Assembly: GCA_963576725.1 (NCBI GenBank)
Contig: OY755237.1
Coordinates: forward strand, 53,287,674 to 53,351,673
Length of the DNA: 64,000 bases
DNA from: Azorinus chamasolen
Lineage: Eukaryota > Mollusca > Bivalvia > Cardiida > Solecurtidae
Reading direction: 5' to 3'
Position numbers and translations under genes: made by a program. Below are positions 1-9,814 of the stretch, in pieces. Positions within the stretch are counted from its first letter, which is position 1. Each line of letters begins with the position of its first letter. The notes beneath the pieces were generated by a model that made no database searches, was not told the origin of the DNA, and saw only the letters and a list, made by a program, of their open reading frames with translations.

Positions 1-1456
1 CCAGTGATATGGATCCACACTAACTACTGAGTGTATATCTACAGTGTTACCAGTGATATGGCTCAACACTAACTACTGAGTGTATATCTACAGTGTTACC
101 AGTGATATGGCTCCACACTACTGAGTGTATATCTAAAGTGTTACCAGTGATATGGCTCCACACCACTGAGTGTATATCTACGGTGTTACCAGTGATATGG
201 ATCCACACTAACTACTGAGTGTCTATCTACAGTGTTACCAGTGATATGGCTCCACACTACTGAGTGTCTATCTACAGTGTTACCAGTGATATGGCTCCAC
301 ACCACTGAGTGTATATCTACGGTGTTATCAGTGATATGACTCCACACTAACTACTGAGTGTTTATCTACAGTGTTACCAGTGATATGGCTCCACACCACT
401 GAGTGTATATCTACGGTGTTACCAGTGATATGGATCATCACTAACTACTGAGTGTCTATCTACAGTGTTACCAGTGATATGGCTCCACACTACTGAGTGT
501 CTATCTACAGTGTTACCAGTGATATGGCTCAACACTAACTACTGAGTGTATATCTACAGTGTTACCAATGATATGGCTCAACACTAACTACTGAGTGTAT
601 ATCTACAGTGTTACCAGTGATATGACTCCACACTAACTACTGAGTGTATATCTACAGTGTTACCAGTGATATGGCTCAACACTAACTACTGAGTGTATAT
701 CTACAGTGTTACCAGTGATATGGCTCAACACTAACTACTGAGTGTATATCTACAGTGTTACCAGTGATATGACTCCACACTAACTACTGAGTGTCTATCT
801 ACAGTGTTACCAGTGATATGACTCCACACTAACTACTGAGTGTCTATCTACAGTGTTACCAGTGATATGGCTCCACACTACTGAGTGTCTATCTACAGTG
901 TTACCAGTGATATGGCTCAACACTAACTACTGAGTGTATATCTACAGTGTTACCAATGATATGGCTCAACACTAACTACTGAGTGTATATCTACAGTGTT
1001 ACCAGTGATATGACTCCACACTAACCACTGAGTGTCTATCTACAGTGTTACCAGTGATATGGCTCAACACTAACTACTGAGTGTATATCTACAGTGTTAC
1101 CAATGATATGGCTCAACACTAACTACTGAGTGTATATCTACAGTGTTACCAGTGATATGACTCCACACTAACTACTGAGTGTATATCTACAGTGTTACCA
1201 GTGATATGGCTCAACACTAACTACTGAGTGTATATCTACAGTGTTACCAGTGATATGACTCCACACTACTGAGTGTATATCTACAGTGTTACCAGTGATA
1301 TGGCTCCACACTACTGAGTGTATATCTACAGTGTTACCAGTGATATGGCTCCACACTACTGAGTGTATATCTACAGTGTTACCAGTGATATGACTCCACA
1401 CTAACTACTGAGTGTATATCTACAGTGTTACCAGTGATATGGCTCTACACTAACTA
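1..1456. repeat. 45/49-bp satellite array
   Basis: About 30 head-to-tail units starting CCAGTGATATGG fill the window edge. Full units are 49 bp; a second class is 45 bp because TAAC/AACT next to CACTAACTACTGAG is missing. Variant units (GGCTCAAC, the CAATGATATGG type, GACTCCAC) recur in the same order near 533-640, 905-1010 and 1045-1150, so amplification used multimers. Each unit carries the imperfect palindrome ACACTAACTACTGAGTGT. The open frame 1195-1401 on the minus strand is only 45-bp units read as 15 codons. The array continues beyond base 1. Confidence 0.95.
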
Positions 1457-1496
1457 AAAGTTATCATTGTTTTATTCAAAATTACTCTTTATCTGA

Positions 1497-1977
1497 TAGA
1501 GACGCATTTTCATGCATTTGTAAACAGAGAAGATCCAGATCAGATGGCCACTATAGGGCTCGTCTGATCAGGGTCCATTTTGTTGTTTTTGACACAATAT
1601 AGATCTTGTTCTACAGTTTTGGTCAAAACAAAACATTCCCTCGAAAAGTTTACATTATAAAAATTCAGCTAATAAATAGTCATGATATCATTATTTCTTA
1701 CATGAATATTAACCCTTTCCCTCATATAAAAGTGTTTTCACGTATATGCAAACAGAGTAGACCCAGGTCAGACGGCTCCTAGAGAAGCCGTCTGATCAGG
1801 GTCTACTCTGTTTGCTAATAGAATTTGATAGATCTGTTTTCTCACTTTCTAAAATGGCTACAATGAATTACCACCTTCCATAATTCATTATAACTATGTT
1901 TTCTGTGAATATTTAGTAGGTCCTGGAATTTGTAATAAACACAGAACAGGGAAAGGGTTGAACAGGGAAAGGGTCAA
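1497..1977 (+). mobile_element. Family A element, split by a second family A copy
   Basis: The head (CGCATTTTCATGCATTTG near 1503), the GCAAACAGAG-type hairpin (1525-1590) and the typical tail (ATTTCTTACATGAATATT, then AACAGGGAAAGGGTCAA) are present. The tail is interrupted at 1709 by another copy and resumes at 1961. The 5' end is decayed, so the start is approximate. Confidence 0.75.
1709..1961 (+). mobile_element. Family A element, subfamily A2, nested
   Basis: Starts TTAACCCTTTCCCTCATA and ends AGGGAAAGGGTTGA. A near-perfect hairpin lies at about 1747-1815 (CAAACAGAGTAGACCC and its complement). The 3' half contains TCTAAAATGGCTACAATG, which defines a subfamily also seen at 20062, 41267 and 46078. 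Its flanks TTAA and TTGA, with the host tail continuing on both sides, fit a TTAA-type target duplication (piggyBac-like; inference). Confidence 0.85.
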
Positions 1978-2143
1978 TACATTACATTCATGAAACCTCT
2001 AATATATGCTTAAACACTAATATTAATGCAAGAAATTCTATTCTACATTTTTTGTAATAATATATATGCATATCAATGTTTAGCTCTGTAATTTTTGTCT
2101 CGGCCATAAATACAGGAGAAGGAATACCTATCAGCTGACTATA

Positions 2144-2346
2144 CAGTAAAACCCCTTTGAACCGAACGTTAAAAGTAGTGTCAAAACTGGTCCTTCACAC
2201 AGGCTGCAGCTTAATGCAAGTTGAAAGTCATACAGCAAACTCCCAAAGGAGCTTTCTGCATGACTTTCAACCTGCATTAAGCAGCCAGCTGCCTTAAAAG
2301 ACCTATTTTATCCTTAATAAAATTCCAGTTTAGAGGGGTTATACTG
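2144..2346. mobile_element. Family C element, complete, TA flanks
   Basis: Left end CAGTAAAACCCCTTTGAAC and right end GGGGTTATACTG are inverted and flanked by TA on both sides. The centre is a palindrome with arms CTTAATGCAAGTTGAAAGTC and its complement around CTCCCAAAGGAG. TA duplication plus a CAGT terminus is typical of pogo/Tc1-mariner elements. No transposase is present. Confidence 0.88.
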
Positions 2347-2571
2347 TATAGGCCATGAACTAGTTTCTCTGTCAGATTACTGCCCCCTTGAATTTTTCAA
2401 TGAGACAAAAATTATAGAATCGAATAGACAAATACTGATATGTAGATAATTAGAAAATCTTACATTTTATAATCCAATGTAAAGTGGCAATAGTAATGTT
2501 GTAGCATGCAAATACATTTGGGGAATAAAATTTACTGAGCAACTTTGCAACATCTACTCTGATGTCTGTTT

Positions 2572-3080
2572 TTAACCCTTTCCCTGTTTAATATTCATAT
2601 AAGAAATAATGATATCATGAATATTTATTAGCTTCATTTTGATAATTTATTAGCTTTAATTTGATTTTGAAACAAATCTAAAGAGTGGTCACAGCTTCAT
2701 TTTCATAATGGCATATGTATATAGAGAGCTACTGATAAAGGTGTACATGTATACGCGAATACTAAAATCATAATTTCTCCACCAAACCTATGTTGTGACT
2801 ACTCATTAGAATCATCTCTTTAAGACGAATCTAGAGAGTGGTTACAACATACAGGTTGGTGAAAAAATTAAAGAAGTTATTCTTGAAAATATTTTAATTT
2901 ACGCATTTATCTTGACTTACAGTGTACATGATGGTTTGGTATTGGTAGAAAACTGAAGAGTCATATCTATAATAATTCATAAGCAAACAGAGCAGACCCT
3001 GCTCTTATAGGATCTGTATGATCTGGATCTTCTCTGTTTGCAAATGAGTAAAAATGCGTTCACATGAGGGAAAGTGTTAA
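2572..3080 (-). mobile_element. Family A element, complete, containing a family D insertion
   Basis: Bounded by TTAACCCTTTCCCTGTTT and GAGGGAAAGTGTTAAC. In reverse orientation it shows the ATATTCATATAAGAAATAAT tail first and the hairpin (GCAAACAGAGCAGACCC) near 2990-3045 last. It is interrupted at about 2722-2926 by a family D element, so D inserted later. Confidence 0.85.
2722..2926. mobile_element. Family D hairpin element
   Basis: The core TTTCTCCACCAAACC...GGTTGGTGAAAA forms a stem around TCATCTCTTTAAGACGA. The outer ends GAGCTACTGATAAAGGTG and ACGCATTTATCTTGA match the ends of the other D copies at 10285, 11687 and 38676. Confidence 0.75.
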
Positions 3081-3248
3081 CTCTTTGCATGCTGGGTAAT
3101 TTCGTCTGCTGTTTTATCTATAGAGTAAAGGGTCGACATTTCTTGTAATAGGATCAAACATTCTGCAACTAAATCATGTCATTGATAAGCAAAGTACTAG
3201 TACCAATAAGCCTTTATAAGAAATTACACAACCTACAGATGAAAATAC

Positions 3249-3680
3249 TTAACCCTTTTCTCCATAAATACACAACCTATAGATGAAAATACTTAACCCT
3301 TTCCTCCATAAATACACAACCTATAGATGAAAATACTTAACCCTTTCCTCCATAAATTACGCCTTTCTACGCCTCTGCAGAAGTCACCTGTTGAAACCAT
3401 TGTAATAAATAGAGCATTTGCTCCAATAGGAGCAAATGCTCTATTTATCACAATGGTTTCAACATGTGACTTTCTATACGCCCTTTCTACGCCTCTGTAA
3501 AAATTACCTATTGAAACCATTGTGATAAATCGAGCATTTGTTCCTATAGGAGCTCTATTTATCACAATGGTTTCAAACTTCAAAATTCTAAAATTTTCCT
3601 TTTCTGTAGTTAATGCTCCTTTTCGGTAGATTTATTCAAAATGGTTGGATCTAAAAATAGTCTATGAGGGAAAGGGTTAA
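3249..3680 (+). mobile_element. Family B element with duplicated 5' end and duplicated core
   Basis: TTAA-bounded. The first ~48 bp (ATAAATACACAACCTATAG to TTAACCCTTTCCTCC) are repeated about three times over 3230-3360. The palindromic core (AGAGCATTTGCTCC...GGAGCAAATGCTCT) occurs twice, at about 3395-3465 and 3515-3575. The tail CTTTTCGGTAGATTTATTCA and the end GAGGGAAAGGGTTAA are typical of the family. This is an early stage of tandem growth inside an element. Confidence 0.85.
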
Positions 3681-3794
3681 ATAACCCTTTCCATCCTGCA
3701 TTTCAATTTTAGAACTTGTTACTGTATGGCTATTCATGGACTGAATTTTTAGAATTACAAATCAACAAGGAAATTTTCAGTAATGACAGAAATT

Positions 3795-3928
3795 TCAGAA
3801 TCAGATCTATATCATTCCATCAGCAAACATAGCACACCCTGATCAGACGGCTCCTACAGGAGCTGTCTGATCTGGGTCTACTCTGTTTGCATAGGTGCAA
3901 AAAGTGGTTTATATGAGGAAAAGGGCTG
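3795..3928 (-). mobile_element. Family A fragment (hairpin half)
   Basis: Contains ATTCCATCAGCAAACATAG, the CAGACGGCTCCTACAGGAG hairpin and GGAAAAGGGCTGA. The TTAA end is decayed and the other half of the element is missing or too diverged to recognise. Confidence 0.7.
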
Positions 3929-3974
3929 ATAAAAGTCAGGTTATTAGAAATGTGTTTCCTGACAGATATACTAC

Positions 3975-4078
3975 CTGCCACTCCAATCAGGATTGTGATT
4001 CCAAAGCAGATGAAGAAGATGACAAACACCAGAACAAACTGTCTCTTGTTCAAGGAGTACAGTCGCATCTGCACTGAT
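3975..4078 (-). CDS. Candidate exon with signal-anchor or transmembrane segment
   Basis: Read on the minus strand, a pyrimidine-rich stretch ending TTTTATGTTTCAG precedes this 104-bp block, and a GCAG/GTAGTA donor follows it, so both splice borders look good. The frame is open throughout. An ATG at 4068-4066 would give a start MRLYSLNKRQ followed by about 20 hydrophobic residues (FVLVFVIFFICFGITILIGV). Positive residues before a hydrophobic run fit the cytoplasmic tail and anchor of a type II or multi-pass membrane protein. The exon leaves in phase 1. No following exon is visible at lower coordinates, so the rest of the gene would lie outside the window. The family is not recognised. The exon call is fairly strong; which codon starts translation is uncertain. 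Confidence 0.55.
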
Positions 4079-4235
4079 CTGAAACATAAAACAGAAAAAT
4101 GGTTTGGACTTATATTGAACAAGCTGATGATATGTACCTTTAACACTTTACAGGGTTGCCACATACCAGTGAAAACAAACTTCCATGATATTTCCCAGAC
4201 ATAATTTTAAATTTATGTAAGAAATAATCACATCA

Positions 4236-4895
4236 TGAATATTAATCCATTCATTCTGTAACAGTCATTGTGATAAATAAAGCATTTCAATATTGCTGGT
4301 TATTGAACTTGGCCTAGATATCATAGCCATAAACATTTTTATAAGGTTTGGTGAAGATTGGATGAGTTGTTTTTGAATTAGAGAGCTGACAAGGCTAAAA
4401 AGGCCAAATTTGGATAAATCAAGGGTCAGAACTCTGAAGTTCCTGAAACAATCTTGCTGGATATTGATTTTGGCCTAGATATTATAGCCATAAACATTTT
4501 TATAATGTTTGGTGGAGATTGGATGAGTTGTGTTTGACTTAGGGAACTGATAAGGCTAAAAATACCAAATTTGGATAAATCAAGGGCCATAACTCTGAAG
4601 TTCCTCAAAAACAATCTTGCTGGATAATATTAACCCATTCCTTTTGAAGCTTCTGTAACAGTCATTGTGATAAATAAAGCATTTCAATATTGCTGGTTAA
4701 CGAGCTTGGCCTAGATATTATAGCTATAAACATTTTTATAAGGTCTGGTGAAGATTGGATGAGAACTTTTAAAATTAGAGAGCGGACAAGATTTTGTGAC
4801 AGACGGACAAAAAGGAGTAATTCAATATGTCTCCCACACCACTATGTGGTGGGAGACATAAATACAACTAGGAAACGGACTCATGCAGTCAGAGA
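4236..4895 (+). mobile_element. Helitron-like element with ~180-bp internal tandem monomers
   Basis: Three partial monomers (near 4260, 4440, 4640) share AACATTTTTATAAGGTTTGG and GATTGGATGAGTTG. They are followed by GACAGACGGACAAAAAGG and a strong hairpin at 4826-4860 (TATGTCTCCCACACC and its complement). Tandem core plus terminal hairpin without long TIRs is the layout of molluscan 'pearl'/non-autonomous Helitron-like repeats; the class is inference. The minus-strand open frame at 4426-4614 is a by-product. Confidence 0.65.
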
Positions 4896-4918
4896 GGGCA
4901 GATAACTCTAGACGTAGT

Positions 4919-5071
4919 CAGGGTTTTCCCTTGACCCCCTCAAAAAGACCAATTTGAGGGTCCTCTTGACCTCCTCTCTATAAAGTAAAGAACAGACCCT
5001 CTTAATTTTGAGGGTCATTTGTAAAATTTAAGGGACATTTCAATAGAAAAAGGGGGTCAGGGAAAACCCTG
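4919..5071. mobile_element. 153-bp TIR element
   Basis: The ends CAGGGTTTTCCCTTGACCCC and GGGGTCAGGGAAAACCCTG are inverted copies of about 22 bp with one or two differences. The interior repeats the word GAGGGTC. The CAGGG terminus resembles some hAT elements, but no clear 8-bp target duplication is visible, so the superfamily is left open. Confidence 0.75.
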
Positions 5072-5084
5072 ATTCAACCCAAAA

Positions 5085-5245
5085 ACTATAGGCGTCTTCT
5101 GATGATATTAAGCATATGCCCTTAATATGAAACCAATATGTGAAGTAATGTTTGAGTTATCACGTCACATCAAAAGTGTTGACAGACGGACAGACAGAAA
5201 ATATGATTCCTATAGGGCTCCTGCATTTTGAATGCAGGGCCCTAA
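5085..5245 (+). mobile_element. Helitron-like 3' end fragment with hairpin
   Basis: ATGAAACCAATATGTGAAG, then GACAGACGGACAGACAG, then the hairpin at 5215-5242 (GGGCTCCTGCAT / ATGCAGGGCCC), followed by TAATAATTAA. This has the same tail architecture as the 4236-4895 element but a different core. Confidence 0.5.
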
Positions 5246-5370
5246 TAATTAACACATTCTCTGCTATTATACTACATTGTATATAATTGCAAGTTTGACC
5301 ACTACCCATTTTGTTCATAAACTATGATAAAGTCCAGTTTGACGAACCGGTAGGTTGACGAAACCACCAT

Positions 5371-5470
5371 GATCATTTGCAAAACGAGTAGACCCAGCTA
5401 GGCTCCCGTAGGAGATGTCTACTCAGTTTGCTACTGAAATAAAATATAATAATATCTGATCTTACAGTTT
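5371..5470 (+). mobile_element. Family A hairpin fragment
   Basis: TTTGCAAAACGAGTAGACCC, a shortened palindrome and AGTTTGCTACTGAAAT followed by ATCTGATCTTACAGTTTCTG match the family A middle. The ends are lost. Confidence 0.6.
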
Positions 5471-5624
5471 CTGTTAGGGTAAAAGAACGTTTAATTCACT
5501 AATGTTATCTATGCTTCTGTCTTTGTCAGTATAAACAATAACTGGGGGTAACGATGTCAATGCCTCAACTAAATATTTACAATTTTACAGTATTCTCGAG
5601 TCAATTTGTATCTGTCATTATTGT

Positions 5625-5754
5625 TTATAAACTAGATTTGAATAAATTTATCATGCGTACTCTTCCATTTCTCTTGCCATCGTTTCCGTTTACCATGTCA
5701 CTGGGGAAATTGTTCAGAACATCGATTTTGACACATCTTTCTTTACGACGAAAA
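5625..5754 (-). CDS. Weak candidate terminal exon
   Basis: On the minus strand a frame opens after CATTAG at 5755-5756 and runs 43 codons to TAA at 5627-5625. It includes RRKERCVKIDVLNNFP and DMVNGNDGKRNGRVR, a charged composition more like coding DNA than the surroundings. The acceptor has a poor pyrimidine tract. An overlapping plus-strand frame (5554-5790) is also open, so strand is not certain. Not recognised. Confidence 0.25.
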
Positions 5755-5880
5755 CTAATGACGTTTCAGTTTAGACTGGTTATCCATTAAACGCGACTTC
5801 ACTGCACATCATGTAAATATTTATGACGAGCAGTCAATTTCATTTATTCGTCCTGTATAGTATACGCAGTCATACAATTC

Positions 5881-6215
5881 GCCGTGAAAAAAAGGGTCTG
5901 TCTAAAACGCTGAAGTGATTTGCCGAATACATAGATAAAGAAGGAAAACGCTGAAGACAAAGAAATAGAAGGATTTCAGAAAACGCTGAAGACAAAGAAA
6001 TAGAAGGGTCACTGATCCATGAAATTGTGTGGAGGATTATAATGTCAACACCTGTACAGTAGAGCAGAAGCTTATTGCAGGATACTTATCAGATATATGT
6101 AGTTACTAGTTAGTATTACTTGTAAAAGAAGTTTGAGTATACCATAAAAATGTTATATTTTGATAAAATAAATATAGATATATTATATTTTGAATTAATG
6201 GCATCACATTTATTT
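5881..6215 (+). repeat. Left copy of a ~300-bp dispersed inverted repeat
   Basis: Sequence from CGCCGTGAAAAAAAGGG through a twice-repeated unit (AACGCTGAAGACAAAGAAAT) to the AT-rich end. It reappears inverted at 8866-9152 and partly at 8185-8325. It is either the end of a larger inverted-repeat element of ~3.3 kb or three dispersed copies. Confidence 0.8.
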
Positions 6216-6312
6216 TAAACAAGTAAAAATGGGTGGGGGTATACATTCTTTCTTTTTTTAAAAAAAAAATACATGTTACTTTTGATGCAGTAAAATTATT
6301 TTTTGTTTTTAT

Positions 6313-6480
6313 GTCCATCTGATCAGGGTCTGCTCTTTGACAATTTCTGCCATGCTAAAAGCATTCCAAGGCCATGTGCTATATTAACAATATGACTAAT
6401 ATTGACGATGTCTTTATTTTTCCCATGAATGTTAATTCACGATGTCATTATTTTTTCACATGAATATTTATTTGAGTGAA
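6313..6480 (+). mobile_element. Decayed family A fragment
   Basis: CCATCTGATCAGGGTCTGCTC, then GAATGTTAATTCACGATGTC and a duplicated tail (ATGAATATTTATTTGAG). The first part of the palindrome is gone. Confidence 0.55.
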
Positions 6481-6781
6481 TAAGCAAACTTTTGTTTTAT
6501 AATTTATTAACAGCTTCCATGCGAAATGAGTTTAATTTTCTGTTGTGTACTAATTCTTCTTTGTCCTAAAGTTTAAGTTCGAATTATTTTATCCAACTGT
6601 TGTCATTCTTAATTTCATGATTACATTCATTAATATACCCACGGCTGATTTCAAACTGAATTAGATCATCCTCTTCTGTGATGGCTGATAAGTAATTTTC
6701 CATGTCTGGTCAGATTTAGACCTGGATAGATTTCTGCGATTACTGAAGATGATGATGATGATGATTACTTCTTGATTATTA

Positions 6782-7003
6782 TTAACCCTTTCCCTCATAT
6801 TTATAAACGCATTTTCGCTCTTTTGCACGCACACAGTACTGTAGGAGCTATTTGAAAAGGGTCTGTCCTGATTGCTTATGAATGATATAAATCTGATTAT
6901 ACACTTTCTGTCAAAGCAAAAAATAATCCAGTGAAAAATTCAGCTTATAAATATTCATGATGTCATGATTACTTATATGAATATTGAACATGGAAATGGT
7001 TTA
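6782..7003 (+). mobile_element. Family A element, complete but diverged
   Basis: From TTAACCCTTTCCCTCATA to GAACATGGAAATGGTTTAG. It contains TTATGAATGATATAAATCTG, ATTCAGCTTATAAATATTC and ATGATGTCATGATTACTTAT. The hairpin has lost much of its pairing. Confidence 0.8.
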
Positions 7004-7005
7004 GA

Positions 7006-7690
7006 ATAGCTTTAACTCGGTTAAGAACATCACAAGTGTAATATATTAAACATGCAAAATGTCTATGCATTGGTCCAATAACTGCCTGAGATATATCATT
7101 ATGATGGGTTTAGTAAAATCTAATTATCGGATTAGGGTAGTTGTCATAATCTAATCAGTGATATTGCTCGTGTCCGTGTAGTGCACGTTCCGCAATCGAT
7201 TAACGACCCCTAATCGATTTATCTACATTCCAGATTGAAAAAAATAAGGTAGTTGTCATAATCCAATCAATGATCAAAATATCATATTTATATCCTATAA
7301 GTGTATCTTTGCATAACTTATGCAGCGTAGCAAACCACTGTATATCGATATAAATAATACATATAATATTTCAAAAAATAACCCGAATCAACACAGTATG
7401 CTATAATTTCAGAAAACAAATACAGAATAGCTTCTACTCGATTTAGAACTTCACAGATGTACAATATCAAACAAACATGGAACATTTCTGTGCATTAGTC
7501 CAATAACTGCCTGTGAGATTTTAAAATAAAATCGAATTATCGAGTACTCATAATCCAATCAATGATATTGCTCGTGCCCGCGTAGTGCACGTTCCGAAAT
7601 CCTTTAACGACCCCTGATGGGCTTATCTACATTCCATATTAAAGAAATTAAGGTAGTTGTCATAATCCAATCAGTGAAATTGCTAGTGCC
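7006..7690. repeat. Tandem duplication of a ~270-bp block (period ~420 bp)
   Basis: Shared words in both blocks include TCCAATAACTGCCTG, GTAGTGCACGTTCCG, AACGACCCCTRATSG, TATCTACATTCCA and GGTAGTTGTCATAATC, spaced equally at about 7075-7270 and 7495-7690. Copies differ at roughly one base in eight by eye. No frame or terminal repeat was seen. Confidence 0.75.
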
Positions 7691-7832
7691 CAACTTCACT
7701 GATAGCCTTTAACATGCTACTGGCTAGTAGGTAATTAACTCTTTACACTATGTTTGCAATGCGTATTTATGGAGCAAGGGTTTAGAAAATTGATTTTATT
7801 TGTAAAAATATGTTATCATACATATTACATAC

Positions 7833-7975
7833 TATCAAAACTATTTGTAATGGCAATGTGAACAACTTAATGTTATGTTCGGATAAGACCACGAACACGT
7901 GCCGCATTCCAAAGAGCACAAACATATATCCAAGGAACGCAATTACAAGGCAGCAATACCGGACTATTATTTCAA
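7833..7975 (-). CDS. Candidate membrane-spanning exon
   Basis: On the minus strand GGTCATTTTCAG precedes this block and a GTATGT donor follows at 7832. The frame is open for 47 codons. It begins EIIVRYCCLVIAFLGYMFVL, then FGMRHVFVV, giving one clear hydrophobic segment of about 25 residues. The hydrophobic run with FG-R-F spacing faintly recalls the multi-pass DUF4203/TMEM198 group, but this is a guess. Its phase (2 nt in, 0 out) does not join directly to the exon at 3975-4078, so they are either different genes or separated by an unseen exon. The plus-strand frame over the same bases (7810-8139) looks less protein-like. Confidence 0.4.
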
Positions 7976-8107
7976 CTGAAAATGACCAATTAATATATAT
8001 AACATCACAAAAGACAGGTTTGAAAAATCTTTTGTTAAACCAAATTCAATATAGATACAAACATGTTTGCCGATCTAATTACTTTTTCACGATTTTTTTT
8101 CTTTCTT

Positions 8108-8165
8108 TTTTATGTATATATATATTAATTAAATTTTAATTAAATATATATATATATATATATTT
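8108..8165. repeat. AT-rich simple repeat
   Basis: TTAATTAAATTTTAATTAA is flanked by runs of (TA)n; self-complementary low-complexity DNA. Confidence 0.85.
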
Positions 8166-8184
8166 TCATTATTTACATTAAAAT

Positions 8185-8325
8185 CCCCCACGCAATTTCA
8201 TGGATCAGTGACCCTTCTATTTCTTTGTCTTCAGCGTTTTCTGAAATCCTTCTATTTCTTTGTCTTCAGCGTTTTCCTTCTTTATCTATGTATCCGGCAA
8301 ATCACTTCAGCTGCTTCAGTTACTT
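8185..8325 (-). repeat. Partial inverted copy of the 5881 repeat
   Basis: CTTCTATTTCTTTGTCTTCA occurs twice, then GTTTTCCTTCTTTATCTATG; this is the reverse complement of 5915-6030. It ends at GGCAAATCACTTCAG. Confidence 0.8.
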
Positions 8326-8424
8326 TTTCAGGAAATATTTCGTAAAGCAACAATATTATTTTTTTTAAATATACACACCCCATACACATGTGCAAATACA
8401 AAAACAATAACGACAGAATAGATC

Positions 8425-8850
8425 AGTAGCAAACAGAGCAGACCCTGGTCAGGCGGACACAAAACAAACGAAGTAAAATTGGATTTAATTTGATTAAATA
8501 TATTTGTTTTTCATTATAATTTCTTTTTAATGTATACACAAACTGATTTCAAAGACAAGAAAATCCATTAGCAAACAGAGTAGATCCTGGTCAGATGGCT
8601 CCTGTAGTAGCCATATCTGATCTGGGTCTTCTCTGCAAATGCTTGAAAAGGCGTTTATATAAATATGAAGTAAAAGGTTAAATAATTTAACACAGGTACA
8701 CGTGGCCTATCACATGGCGGCGATCTGGGTACTACACTGTTGACCATTTTCTCAATTATATTCATGTGAAAAAATAATGACATCGTGAATTATTTATTAT
8801 GTTTTTTTATTTTCCCTCTGTTTTTGCCATAGTTACTGTTTTGAAATAAA
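8425..8850 (-). mobile_element. Several family A fragments
   Basis: Remnants at 8425-8465 (AGCAAACAGAGCAGACCC), 8555-8682 (a longer minus-strand piece with GATGGCTCCTGTAGTAGCC and AAGTAAAAGGTTAAAT) and 8720-8850 (ATATTCATGTGAAAAAAT). Insertions and decay make the boundaries uncertain. Confidence 0.55.
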
Positions 8851-8865
8851 TGTGATGCCATTAAC

Positions 8866-9152
8866 AAAAAAAATGTTTATTTTATCAAAATATAACATTT
8901 TATTGTATACTCAAAATTCTTTTACAAGTAATACTAACTACATATATCGGATAAGTATCCTGCAATAAGCTTCTGTTATACCGTACAGGTGTTGACATTA
9001 TAATCCTCCCCAATTTAACGGATCAGTGACCCTTCTATTTCTTTGTCTTCAGAGTTTTCCGAAACCCTTCTATTTCTATGTCTTCAGCGTTTTCCTTCTT
9101 TATCTATGTATTCGGCAAACCACTTCAGCGTTTTAGTCCGCGCCGTGAAAAA
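8866..9152 (-). repeat. Right copy of the ~300-bp dispersed inverted repeat
   Basis: Runs from TATTTTATCAAAATATAAC through GATCAGTGACCCTTCTATTT to GCGCCGTGAAAAAAT. It is the reverse complement of 5881-6215 with scattered differences; both contain the internal ~31-bp duplication. Confidence 0.8.
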
Positions 9153-9660
9153 ATGTGAGCAAGCAATGTGTTGAGTTTGTTATTGTTTTTTCTGGCCAAA
9201 ATAAAACCCAATAACTATCGTGAAACAGATTTGTTATATCAGTCTGGCGAATCAAGCCAAAACCATGAAACGGCAATAAGAAAAAACTCTGTTATAAATA
9301 ACAGAGACATATAAATACTATGTATATATATATGTCTGATTATAAGTAAAAGCCTATTGGTGCCAAATATCTCAGATTTTAAATATTTCATATAAATTTC
9401 CATATGGATTGTGTTTTTACCATGTTTAGTGTACATAGTATGTTTTATAAAGAGATGGCATATGCATACAATACCTGATATAAAATATACATAATAATTC
9501 CGAGGAAGGAAAACACCCATAAACTTGTCATTGAAACATTATTGTTCAGAGACATATACATATATGTATGTATATGTCTCTGGAGACATCTCTATATATA
9601 CACGCATGTATGTATATGTCTCTGTTTATATGGGTTAACCATAGATCACGAACAAAAGAA
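9153..9660. other. Unassigned AT-rich DNA with small palindromes
   Basis: No feature is seen in 9153-9540. At 9546-9625 the word AGACATATACATA and its complement alternate around TATGTATGTATATGTCTCT, giving small cruciform-prone repeats. A 93-codon minus frame (9239-9520) has no coding character. Confidence 0.5.
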
Positions 9661-9697
9661 TTTTTATTTTTTTTTTATTTTTTTTTGGGGGGGGGGC
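9661..9697. repeat. T-tract followed by G-tract
   Basis: About 26 T-rich bases followed directly by ten G. Similar T/G or G/C runs occur at 16926, 17092, 23693, 26450 and 57430. Confidence 0.9.
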
Positions 9698-9814
9698 AGA
9701 AACTGAAGGATCAGATCCTTATTGTTCCAGAAGCAAACATTATACGTCTCGTCTTGGTCTACTCTGTTCGCAATTTAAACGTTAAGAAACGTCTGTATGG
9801 AGTAAAAGATTAAA
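9698..9814 (-). mobile_element. Family A fragment
   Basis: AGAAACTGAAGGATCAGATC, AGCAAACATTATACG and a short hairpin, then GTATGGAGTAAAAGATTAAA. The TTAA-side end is decayed. Confidence 0.55.

Noticed and set aside
1195..1401. 68-codon minus frame
   Set aside because: 45-bp satellite units read in frame.
3820..4164. A 114-codon single-exon gene
   Set aside because: The frame extends into family A transposon on one side and intron-like sequence on the other; only the 104-bp core between splice sites is credible.
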